Below are positions 34,326 to 42,472 of a stretch of 56,795 bases of DNA, in pieces. Under the pieces are notes generated by a model, which ran no database searches, had not been told where the DNA came from, and worked only from the letters and a program-made list of their open reading frames with translations. Made by a program: the position numbers and the translations under genes. Each line of letters starts with the position of its first letter. Within the stretch, counting starts at the first letter, position 1. The stretch comes from Acidobacteriota bacterium (GTDB lineage Bacteria; Acidobacteriota; Terriglobia; 20CM-2-55-15): the NCBI GenBank assembly GCA_022821145.1, contig JAJEEE010000085.1:1-56795 (forward strand), given 5' to 3'.

Positions 34326-37001
34326 TCAGCCGGGATCGTTGCAGAACACGACGTCGATGGCGCGTTCGATCCCGTCGATCCAGCTCCTGAACTCGGCCGT
34401 TTCCGGCACGCACAACCCATCGTTCGGGCCGAGGACCAAAAGGTCCAGCCTGGTAAGCGTCAGGAATTCCCGGGGCAGCGAGCCGGTCAGCCGGTTGGCG
34501 CCGAGGTTCACGTGGATCAACTCGGCGAGCGCTCCCAGCTCCGCCGGGACCGCTCCGGTCAGCCCGTTGTAGTTCAGCCACAACGACGACAGGCGGGTGA
34601 GCGCTCCCAGTTCCGGCGGGATGGCTCCCGTCAGTCCGTTTCCCGCGAGGTGAATATAGGTCAGATTCTCGAGGTTCCCCAACCACGCCGGAATCGATCC
34701 GGTGAGGCGGTTGTCGCTGAGACCGAGGTGCTGCAAGTTCGCCAGTGACGCGAGTTCCCGCGGAATCGTTCCCGTCAATCGATTACTGCCGAGAATCAAC
34801 GTGCGGAGGCTATCGAGACCGCCGAGTTCCGGCGGGATCGCGCCGGTCAGATCGTTGTGGTTCAGACTCAGCGTCGAAAGGCTGGAAAGGGAACCCAGTT
34901 CCGGCGGGATCGCGCCGTCAATCGCGTTGCCATCGAGCGCGAGGTCGCGGAGAAGGGGCAACGCGCCCAGTTCCGGCGGAATCGGACCGGTCAGATCGTT
35001 ACCCGCGAGTACGAGGTTCGTCAGGCCGGTCAGCGCGCCCAGTTCCGGCGGAATCGAACCGGTCAGATTGTTACTCATGAGTAGGAGGGTCGTCAGGCCG
35101 GTCAGCGCGCCCAGTTCCGGCGGAATCGAACCGGTCAGATCGTTCGCGGGGAGCCAGATCGAACTCACGCGTCCGTCGCCATCCACCCGGATCCCGTGCC
35201 ACTCCGAAAGGGGACGGTCGCTGAGCCAGTTCTCGTCGTTGACCCAGTCCTCGCCGCCGGTGGACTCATAGAGCGCCTCCAGCGCGGACCGGTCCGCCAA
35301 TGTCGCCGTCACCGTCACGGTGACCGACGCCTCCGCCGTGCGCCCATCGAAACCGACCACCGTGATCCGATACGTGGTCGTTTCTTCCGGGGACACAATC
35401 CTCGATCCGGACACGGGCACGGCGCCGACGTCCGGCGTGATCGTCGCGCGGATAGCGTCCGTCGCCGACCACGTCAACGTCGCCGCCCGGCCCGGCGCGA
35501 TCGAGTCGCGCGACGTCGTCAGCGTGACGGTCGGCGCGACCGGTCCGACCAGGACCGGCGGCAGCGTATTGAACGTGGCGATGGCGCCGTCCGCGTCGAG
35601 CTCGAAGTGCAACCCGATGGCGGCCACGGTCTGATCGCACCCCGCGCGCGCCGTTCCGCCCCGGAAGCCTTCCGGAATCTCGACAACCCCGTTCAGCAAT
35701 TGCGCCACGTTGGTCCTGGCCGGCGCCGCGATTGGGGCCTCGCCCACGCGAACCCCTGCGTGATCGTCCAACACGATACGGCAGACAGCGTCCACGTCCG
35801 TGTCGTTGGCGATCGCCAACCCCACCGTGCCGGCGGGAGTGAGGACCGGAAGCTGGAAAAACCGATCGGCCTGCGCGCTGAAAACCGTCGCCATTCCCGT
35901 GGGCCGCCCGGCGGCCCCGTTCCGCGCGAAGACGACCTGCGCCACGACCGGCGCCGTGCAATCCAGCGTTGCGTAGCCGGAGGCCAACGCCTGTTCGTTC
36001 CGCGTGCCCCACACCAGGTAGCCGCCCGCGCGGCCCAACTCGAAAGCCGCCGCCTTGCCCGCCGCCTCGATCCCCTCCGCCGCCTGGAAACGATCCGTCG
36101 TCAAGCCTACGAGCTCCAGCGTGCACCGGCTGGCGATGTCCGCCACGTTCGTCACCAGCAGGGAGGACCGCCAGCCGTCCCCGTCCGCGATATGCGGCAG
36201 GACATGGACGCGCTTCGCCTGCCGGTCGGGGTCGCGGGGAAACGTATCGAGAAGCGCCGGCGGCAGCGTGTTGAACGTGACGATGCTTCCGTCGGGCTCC
36301 AGCTCGAAGTGCAGCCCGACCATCGCGACCCGCCGGCTGCAGGACACCGCCGCCGATCCGCCGGCGAACCCCTCCGGCACGGCAACGGCCTCATGGAGCA
36401 TGTGCGCCCGGCTGGTCTTCGGGGGCACCGCGATCGACGCCTTGCCCAGTTGCGTCCGTTGCGGATCCTCGTGGACGATCCCGCACTCCGACTCGACTTC
36501 GTTGTCGTTGGCGATCGCGAAACCGAGCGTTCCCGCCGCCGTCGTGACGGGAAACTGGAAGTCCCAACCCACCTGCGTGCTGAACACCGTGGCGATCCCC
36601 GTCGGCCGCTCCCCGTCCCCGTGCCATGCGAACACGACCTGCGCCGTCACCGCGCCGTTGCAATCGACGGTGGCGTATCCGGACCCCAACGCCCGTTCGT
36701 TCCGGGTGTGCCAGACCAGGCTCCCCCCGGAGGCGGCCAGCTCGAAGGTCGCCGCGGCGCCCGACGCCGTCACGCCCGCGGTGTCCTCGAACCGGCCCAC
36801 GTCCAGCCCGTACAACTCGAGCGTGCAGAAGCTTGCCGATTGCGCCGCGTTGGTCATCAGCACGGACGACCGCCACCCGTCCCCGTCGGCGATGTGCGGC
36901 AGAATATGCAGTCGTCGGGCCTGCGCGTCGGACTGCGCCGCCGCGGGCGACGCCGACGCGAGCGCCGCCCAGGCGGCCGCCAGCAGCGTGGCGTGCTTCA
37001 T
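34326..37001 (-). CDS. Secreted leucine-rich-repeat protein with two HIADG modules
   Basis: 891 residues. Signal peptide (MKHATLLAAAWAALASASPA), then two HIADG modules (about 28-250 and 260-490; ILPHIADGDGWRSSVLMTN and VLPHIADGDGWRSSLLVTN). An Ig-like domain follows (about 495-570), then some ten plant-type LRRs of 24 residues (LTGSIPPELGALTGL and variants; about 620-840) and a Cys-containing cap. LRR surfaces of this type bind proteins or glycans, so a recognition role outside the cell is likely. It lies 52 bp downstream of the paralogous metalloprotease gene and shares its N-terminal 570 residues in architecture, which points to tandem duplication. ATG 37001 is preceded by GAGGA. Confidence 0.88.
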   Translation of the reverse strand: MKHATLLAAAWAALASASPAAAQSDAQARRLHILPHIADGDGWRSSVLMTNAAQSASFCTLELYGLDVGRFEDTAGVTASGAAATFELAASGGSLVWHTRNERALGSGYATVDCNGAVTAQVVFAWHGDGERPTGIATVFSTQVGWDFQFPVTTAAGTLGFAIANDNEVESECGIVHEDPQRTQLGKASIAVPPKTSRAHMLHEAVAVPEGFAGGSAAVSCSRRVAMVGLHFELEPDGSIVTFNTLPPALLDTFPRDPDRQAKRVHVLPHIADGDGWRSSLLVTNVADIASRCTLELVGLTTDRFQAAEGIEAAGKAAAFELGRAGGYLVWGTRNEQALASGYATLDCTAPVVAQVVFARNGAAGRPTGMATVFSAQADRFFQLPVLTPAGTVGLAIANDTDVDAVCRIVLDDHAGVRVGEAPIAAPARTNVAQLLNGVVEIPEGFRGGTARAGCDQTVAAIGLHFELDADGAIATFNTLPPVLVGPVAPTVTLTTSRDSIAPGRAATLTWSATDAIRATITPDVGAVPVSGSRIVSPEETTTYRITVVGFDGRTAEASVTVTVTATLADRSALEALYESTGGEDWVNDENWLSDRPLSEWHGIRVDGDGRVSSIWLPANDLTGSIPPELGALTGLTTLLLMSNNLTGSIPPELGALTGLTNLVLAGNDLTGPIPPELGALPLLRDLALDGNAIDGAIPPELGSLSSLSTLSLNHNDLTGAIPPELGGLDSLRTLILGSNRLTGTIPRELASLANLQHLGLSDNRLTGSIPAWLGNLENLTYIHLAGNGLTGAIPPELGALTRLSSLWLNYNGLTGAVPAELGALAELIHVNLGANRLTGSLPREFLTLTRLDLLVLGPNDGLCVPETAEFRSWIDGIERAIDVVFCNDPG

Positions 37002-37053
37002 CGGACAGTTCCTCATCACCACCACCGATCCGAACGCCGAGCGCCCTGTGCGC

Positions 37054-40000
37054 CTACCGGCTCCAATCCGCGGGGTCGGGGAGCCCGCGGCTGGTCGTCG
37101 CTTCCATGCCCGGTTCCAGGGGCAACGCGAACGCCGCCGTGCCCGGGGCCGCCCGGGACGGGCGGTCGCGCAGGATGCCGCGCACCTGTCCCGTCGCCGA
37201 ATTGCGCAGGATCGTCACGGGCCGGTCGGTGTTCCCGTCCAGCGTCGCGAAGCCGCCGGGTCCCATGAGCGTGACGCCGGCCAGATCGTCGGCCCAACCC
37301 GGGTCGACGGGAACCGCGAAGGCGAACGACGACTGCCCGTCGCCGTCGTCCACCTTCGGCATCTCGAACGCCAGCGAGAAGAGATCCGCGCCGTCGGCCG
37401 TCCGGCCGACGAGTCTGTAATCGCCCGTGGATGTCGGCAACGACGCCGGCGCGTCGACCACGAAGGCGGGCTCCAGGAACGGCGCCCCGCCCGCGTCCAC
37501 GCCGCCCCACAACAGCAGCGAGCGCCCCGGGGCGACGGATCGCGACGCTCCGGCGTCGACGGATCGCGACGCTCCGGCGTCGACGGATTCCGACGCTCCA
37601 GCGTCGACGGATTCCGACGCTCCGGCGTCGACGGCCCGCGACTCCTCGGCGGCAAAGGTAAACAATATCCCGCGCCAGCCGATGGTCGCGTCGTAGATCC
37701 GGAAACCCAGCGCATTCGAAAAATGGTAATCGCTGATCCAGTGGGGGCGGCGGCAGAAGGACATCAAGTCCGGCGTCGCCGGCGAGACCAGGCGGCCGCC
37801 GTCGCGGAAATCGTACCCCCAGACGCCGGTGGAGCCGTCGTCGTTGGGGAACATGCGGTCCAGACTCACATCGGCGCGGCACGGCGCGTGCTGGAGACTG
37901 AAGTTGTGGCCCAGCTCGTGCGCGATCACGAACGGATTCGGCGTCACGAAACTCGTCTTGAAGCGCTGGTAGGCCACGCCCGCGGCGCCGCCGGTGACCG
38001 CGCCCGCGATCGTCCCCATGTAATGCGTGTCCGCGCCCTCCATCGCGTGAATCATCGTCGTCTCTCTCAGGAGCGTATGGGCGTTGGCGGTGTCCACCGT
38101 CACCGGTTCGTGCGCCTTCACTTCGAGTTCCCCGATCGGCAGCAATGCGCGCGCGTCCTCGAGGAGCTCGTGGCCCTCTGGATCGGCGGCCATGGCCTCG
38201 ACCAGCTCCACGATCGACCTGTCCGGAGCGGATCTCCGGACGAACGGAATCATCGTCAGATCGAAGCCGGGGGCCGTCCGGACGTGGACGGGCAATCGGC
38301 CGCTCTCCGGGATCCGCCGCGTCAGCTCCAGTTCCGGGTCCAAAGTCTGATCGGGATCGACAATGGCCACCAGCTCCAGGCCCGGCTGCACGACGTCCGC
38401 CGGCACGCGGGCGTTCACGGACCCTTCCAGCGATCCCTCGTCCACCTCGGCCGGGATCGGCGCGGAACCGGCCGGGATGTCCATGGAATGCACCTCGAGG
38501 CCGTCGAGGTAGAACCGGACCCATACCGGCGGAAGCGTCGCGCCGCCAGCGTCCGGCGCCGTCACGAACACCCGCAGCAGAGCTTCCTCGCCCGCTATGA
38601 GCGACACCGGGAACCGGCGCGACTGCGCGGCCTGTGTCAGGTACACCGGCGGCGGGTCGCCGCAGGCCGGGAGCCTTTGTTTCTGGATTCCGGAAAGCCA
38701 ATTCCGAAAGCCGGCGTCCGAAGGCGCGCACAAGCCGGTATCCGTGGTCAGAAGCTCCTGAATTCGAATCGCGCCGGCCAACTCGACGGGCAACGCGCCA
38801 GACATGCGCGCGTTGCCGCTGACCTTCAGAATCTCAAGGTTCTCCAGACCGCCGAGTTCCGGCGGCACATTCCCGGTCAGGTCATTGTCGTCGAGGTAAA
38901 TCCACCGCAGGTTGGGCGCGCTTCCCAGCTCCTGCGGAATCGGCCCCGTCAGATCGTTGCCGGTGAGGTACAGGTAGTGCAAGAGCGGCAACGGTCCCAG
39001 TTCCGGCGGAATCGGCCCCGTCAGACGGTTCCCGCGCAGGTCGAGGTCGACAACGCGTGAGAGCCCACCCAGTTCCGGCGGGATGCGTCCGGTCAACCGA
39101 TTGAAGGGCAGGTACAGGGACTTCAATACACTCAGGCGCCCCAGCTCGGCCGGAATCGGCCCCGTCAGATCGTTGTTTCCGAGCTCCACAGTCCTCAGAT
39201 TGGTGAGCGCGCCCAACTCCGGCGGAATCGGCCCCGTCAAACCGTTGTGTTGCAGGAACAGGAGCTCGACGTCGGTCAGCGCACCCAGCTCCGGCGGAAT
39301 CGGTCCGGTCAGCTTGTTGAAGCGGAGGGACAGTTTCTTCAACCGGGTGAGCGCACCCAGCTCCGGCGGAATCGGTCCCGTCATTTGGCCCGGGATTCCC
39401 AAAAATCCACCCGGGCCGCCGGAAAGGTCCAGAAGCGTCAAGCGTGTCAGGTTTCCCAGCTCGGGCGGGATGGAACCGGACAGGTAATTGTTGAACAGAT
39501 CCAGCTCCGTCAAGTGGATCAGCCCGGCCAGCTCACGCGGAACGGGCACTCTCAAGTTGTTGTTGTCGAGTTTCAGCCCCGTCACGCGACCCTCGTCGTC
39601 GACCCTCACTCCGTGCCACGTCGAGAGGGGGCGGTCCGTCAACCAGTTCTGGTTTATGCGCCAGTTCTCGCCGTCGGTCGCTTCGTACAACACCCTCAGC
39701 ACGTCCCGGGCCGACGCCTCCACGGCTACCGTGACCGTCGTCGTGGCGGTGCGGCCATCCGCCCCGACGACGGTGATCCGGTACGTGGTCGTGACCCCCG
39801 GAGAGACCTCCCGCGTTCCGGACGTGGACACGGACCCGATGTCCGGCGTGATCGTGGCGCTGACCGCGTCCGTCGAAGACCAGTCCAGCGTCGCGGCCCC
39901 TCCCGCCTCGATCGCGTCGCGCGACACGGTCAGCGTCACCGTCGGTGGTGGAAGATCGCCGCCCGAGATGGAATCGACCACGGCCGGCGGCAGGGTGTTG

Positions 40001-41436
40001 AACGTGGCGATCTGCCCGTCCGGCGCCAGCTCGAAGTGCAAGCCGATGGCGGCCACCGTCCGGTCGCAGCCCACGCGCGCCTTTCCGCCCACGAAATCTT
40101 CCGGAATCTCGACGACCGCGTTGAGCAACCGCGACACATTCGTCTTCGCCGGTACGGCGATGGCGACGTTGCCCACGCGAACCCTCGCCTGATCGTCCAG
40201 CACGATGCGGCACGTGGCGTCGTCCGGGGTGTCGTTGGCGATCGCGAAACCCACCGTGGCGGCCGGCGTCAGGACCGGAAGCTGAAAGAACCGATCGGCC
40301 TGGGAACTGAAGACCGTCGCCATGCCCGTGGGCCTCTCCCCCTCCCCGGCCCATGCGAAAACGACCTGCGCCACGACCGGCGCCGAACAATCCAGCGTCG
40401 CGTAGCCGGAAGCCGGCGCTCCCTCGGCCCGCGTGCCCCACACGAGGTAACCGCCCGTACGCCCCAGCTCGAACGCGGCCGTCGACCTCGACGCCTCGAT
40501 CCCCTCCGCCGCCTGGAACCGGTCCGCCGTCAGCCCCCGCAGCTCCAGCGCGCACCGGCTGTCGGACCCCTCCACGTTCGTCACGATCAGGGACGATCGC
40601 CATCCCCCGCCGTCGGCGATGTGCGGCAGGATGTGCTGACGCTTCGCCTGTTCGTTGGAACCGAACAGAAACGTATCCAGGAGCGCCGGCGGCAGCGTGT
40701 TGAACGTGACGATCGCCCCGTCCGGCTCCAGCTCGAAATGAAGCCCCATCATCGCGACCTGACGGTTGCACGACACCGTCGCCGATCCGCCGACGAAGCC
40801 TTCCGGGATCGGGATGGCCATGTGCAGCATCCGCGCCCGGTTGGTCTTCGACGGCGCCGCAACCGACGCCTCGCCCAGGTTCGTCCGAAGCGGGTCCTCG
40901 AGGACGATGTCGCACTCCGCCTCGAAGTCGCTGTCGTTCGCAATGGCGAACCCCAGAGTCCCCGCCGCCGTCAACACCGGGAACTGGAACTCCCGCCCCT
41001 TCTGCGCGCTGAACACCGTGGCGCTCCCCGACGGACGCTCCCCGTCCCCGAGCCACGCGAACACCACCTGCGCAACCACGGCCGCGTTGCAATCGACGGT
41101 CGCGTATCCCGACGCCAACGCCGCGGCGTTCCGGCTGTCCCAGACCAGGCTGCCGCCGCGGCCCGCCAGCTCGAACGTCGCCATGGACCCGGACGCCGTC
41201 ACGCCGTCGATGGCCTCGAACCGGTCCACGCCCAGCCCGTGCAGTCGCAGCGTGCAGAAAGCGGCCGATTCGGCGACGTTGGTCACCAGCACGGACGAGC
41301 GCCACCCGTCCCCGTCGGCGACGTGCGGCAGGATGTGCGAATGCTTCGCCTGATCGTCGGACTGCGCCGACACCGGCAGGGCCCACAGGAGGGCCGCAAG
41401 AACAACGGAGACTCTTCGGAGGAGTTCCACCACCAC
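37054..41436 (-). CDS. Secreted LRR zinc metalloprotease with two HIADG modules
   Basis: 1,460 residues. GTG start (three consecutive GTGs from 41436, AAAGGACC upstream) and signal peptide ending PVSAQ. Two HIADG modules (about 30-255 and 265-495), an Ig-like domain (505-575) and plant-type LRRs (about 620-880) precede a beta-rich region and a metalloprotease domain with HELGHNFSLQH (zinc ligands His1173, His1177, His1183; Glu1174 catalytic) and a downstream DLMSFCRRP that may serve as the Met-turn of metzincins. After four 8-residue VDAGAS(R/E)S repeats comes a C-terminal beta domain. The fusion of LRR recognition and a metzincin suggests a targeted extracellular protease. It is probably co-transcribed with the LRR protein downstream. 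Confidence 0.9.
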   Translation of the reverse strand: MVVELLRRVSVVLAALLWALPVSAQSDDQAKHSHILPHVADGDGWRSSVLVTNVAESAAFCTLRLHGLGVDRFEAIDGVTASGSMATFELAGRGGSLVWDSRNAAALASGYATVDCNAAVVAQVVFAWLGDGERPSGSATVFSAQKGREFQFPVLTAAGTLGFAIANDSDFEAECDIVLEDPLRTNLGEASVAAPSKTNRARMLHMAIPIPEGFVGGSATVSCNRQVAMMGLHFELEPDGAIVTFNTLPPALLDTFLFGSNEQAKRQHILPHIADGGGWRSSLIVTNVEGSDSRCALELRGLTADRFQAAEGIEASRSTAAFELGRTGGYLVWGTRAEGAPASGYATLDCSAPVVAQVVFAWAGEGERPTGMATVFSSQADRFFQLPVLTPAATVGFAIANDTPDDATCRIVLDDQARVRVGNVAIAVPAKTNVSRLLNAVVEIPEDFVGGKARVGCDRTVAAIGLHFELAPDGQIATFNTLPPAVVDSISGGDLPPPTVTLTVSRDAIEAGGAATLDWSSTDAVSATITPDIGSVSTSGTREVSPGVTTTYRITVVGADGRTATTTVTVAVEASARDVLRVLYEATDGENWRINQNWLTDRPLSTWHGVRVDDEGRVTGLKLDNNNLRVPVPRELAGLIHLTELDLFNNYLSGSIPPELGNLTRLTLLDLSGGPGGFLGIPGQMTGPIPPELGALTRLKKLSLRFNKLTGPIPPELGALTDVELLFLQHNGLTGPIPPELGALTNLRTVELGNNDLTGPIPAELGRLSVLKSLYLPFNRLTGRIPPELGGLSRVVDLDLRGNRLTGPIPPELGPLPLLHYLYLTGNDLTGPIPQELGSAPNLRWIYLDDNDLTGNVPPELGGLENLEILKVSGNARMSGALPVELAGAIRIQELLTTDTGLCAPSDAGFRNWLSGIQKQRLPACGDPPPVYLTQAAQSRRFPVSLIAGEEALLRVFVTAPDAGGATLPPVWVRFYLDGLEVHSMDIPAGSAPIPAEVDEGSLEGSVNARVPADVVQPGLELVAIVDPDQTLDPELELTRRIPESGRLPVHVRTAPGFDLTMIPFVRRSAPDRSIVELVEAMAADPEGHELLEDARALLPIGELEVKAHEPVTVDTANAHTLLRETTMIHAMEGADTHYMGTIAGAVTGGAAGVAYQRFKTSFVTPNPFVIAHELGHNFSLQHAPCRADVSLDRMFPNDDGSTGVWGYDFRDGGRLVSPATPDLMSFCRRPHWISDYHFSNALGFRIYDATIGWRGILFTFAAEESRAVDAGASESVDAGASESVDAGASRSVDAGASRSVAPGRSLLLWGGVDAGGAPFLEPAFVVDAPASLPTSTGDYRLVGRTADGADLFSLAFEMPKVDDGDGQSSFAFAVPVDPGWADDLAGVTLMGPGGFATLDGNTDRPVTILRNSATGQVRGILRDRPSRAAPGTAAFALPLEPGMEATTSRGLPDPADWSR
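37534..37629 (-). repeat. Four tandem 24-bp coding repeats in the metalloprotease
   Basis: Four units of GACGGATCGCGACGCTCCGG plus CGTC (plus strand; units 3-4 have ATTCC for ATCGC), followed by a partial unit. They encode VDAGAS(R/E)S on the minus strand. As a whole-codon repeat, unit loss or gain keeps the frame, so length polymorphism in a linker is expected. Confidence 0.85.
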
Positions 41437-41524
41437 CGGTCCTTTCTATATTCGCTACCCCCAGATTACCCGCATCGGGGACGGCGAAACGAAAATTCCA
41501 GGTAAGAACGCGGCCGGCCGGTCT

Positions 41525-42274
41525 TCAAACGGACGCGCGCCCCGCCTTTGCCTCGACCACCGCGAACACGGTGCGGTTCCGCCAGTAGTTGTCGAAGTAC
41601 AGCGCCTCGATCGCGCCGTCCCGCTCCCGGCGGAAGTCGCCGCCGAACTCCCAGACGACCGGAAACTCCCCCGCGCCGTGGTGGCTCGGCGGCAGGCACG
41701 GCTCCAGCCGCCCCGAGGCGCCGGGCCGCATGCGCCGCCGGGTCTTCCTGGAGAACAGCAGCGGGACCGTGTACACCTGCAATCCGCCCGGCTTCAGGAC
41801 GCGGCCCACCTCGGCCAGGGCCCGCTCGTAGTCGGCCAGGTGCTCCAGGGTCTCGGAGTGCACGGCCAGGTCGAACCGGCCGTCGCCGAAGCTCAGCCGC
41901 AACATGTCCTCGTTGTGGAACGCGCCGATCCGCGTTCCCAGCGGCCGGTCCGGCCGATAGACGGTCGGGGTGACGCGGCCCATGCGCTCCAGGGCCGGCG
42001 CCAGCGCGTTGGTCTCGTTCAGGTGCAGGATCTCCAGGTCCGCGCCCGAGCGCACCCTCCGGATGGTCCACAGCAGCATCCGGACGCGCCTGGACATGCG
42101 GCAGTCCCGGCAGAAATGCCCCTCGCGCCGGTCGAACCACCGCCGCTCCCTGGGCGACAGCTCCCAGGCCGCGGCCAGGCGGTCGTCGATCACCGCCTCC
42201 TGCTCGAAGCGCCGGCATCCGCAGTGGACGCATCCCTCGCGGTCGATGCGGCAGTAACGGTAGGACCTGGACAT
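41525..42274 (-). CDS. Class I SAM-dependent methyltransferase with N-terminal Cys cluster
   Basis: 249 residues. An N-terminal zinc-ribbon-like Cys cluster (REGCVHCGCRRF and HFCRDCRMS) is followed by a Methyltransf_11-type domain: LEILHLNE in place of the usual glycine-rich SAM loop, FHNEDMLRLSFGDGRFDLAV, HSETLEHLADYERALAEVGR and VLKPGGLQVYTVPL. It is related to methyltransferases in polysaccharide or glycolipid loci, but no glycosyltransferase lies nearby. The motif I loop (normally ExGxGxG) is poorly conserved, so activity is less certain. ATG 42274. It sits 88 bp upstream of the metalloprotease GTG and could be in the same transcript. Confidence 0.8.
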   Translation of the reverse strand: MSRSYRYCRIDREGCVHCGCRRFEQEAVIDDRLAAAWELSPRERRWFDRREGHFCRDCRMSRRVRMLLWTIRRVRSGADLEILHLNETNALAPALERMGRVTPTVYRPDRPLGTRIGAFHNEDMLRLSFGDGRFDLAVHSETLEHLADYERALAEVGRVLKPGGLQVYTVPLLFSRKTRRRMRPGASGRLEPCLPPSHHGAGEFPVVWEFGGDFRRERDGAIEALYFDNYWRNRTVFAVVEAKAGRASV

Positions 42275-42472
42275 GGAATGCGCGACGCGAGGCGGAAGCG
42301 GGTGTCGCCCCCGACGCGGCTCTCGAGGCGGGTGCAGTATACACCGCCCCTCACGGCGCGGCGCGCGCCAATCGACGCCGGCGGGCGGCCCGACCGCGCA
42401 ATGGTCCGATCGGCCGCGACAACGCGGGTCGCCGTTTTGCCGGAATACTTCGCCTCCCGCCCCGCGCCGCCC

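Noticed and set aside
36055-39060. Plus-strand frame of about 1,000 codons through the LRR region
   Set aside because: It spans two genes and an intergenic gap on the other strand and shows only low-complexity Arg/Pro repeats.
34400-39500. Regularly spaced repeats resembling a CRISPR array
   Set aside because: The 72-bp period is in frame and encodes 24-residue leucine-rich repeats; there are no unique spacers and no cas genes.
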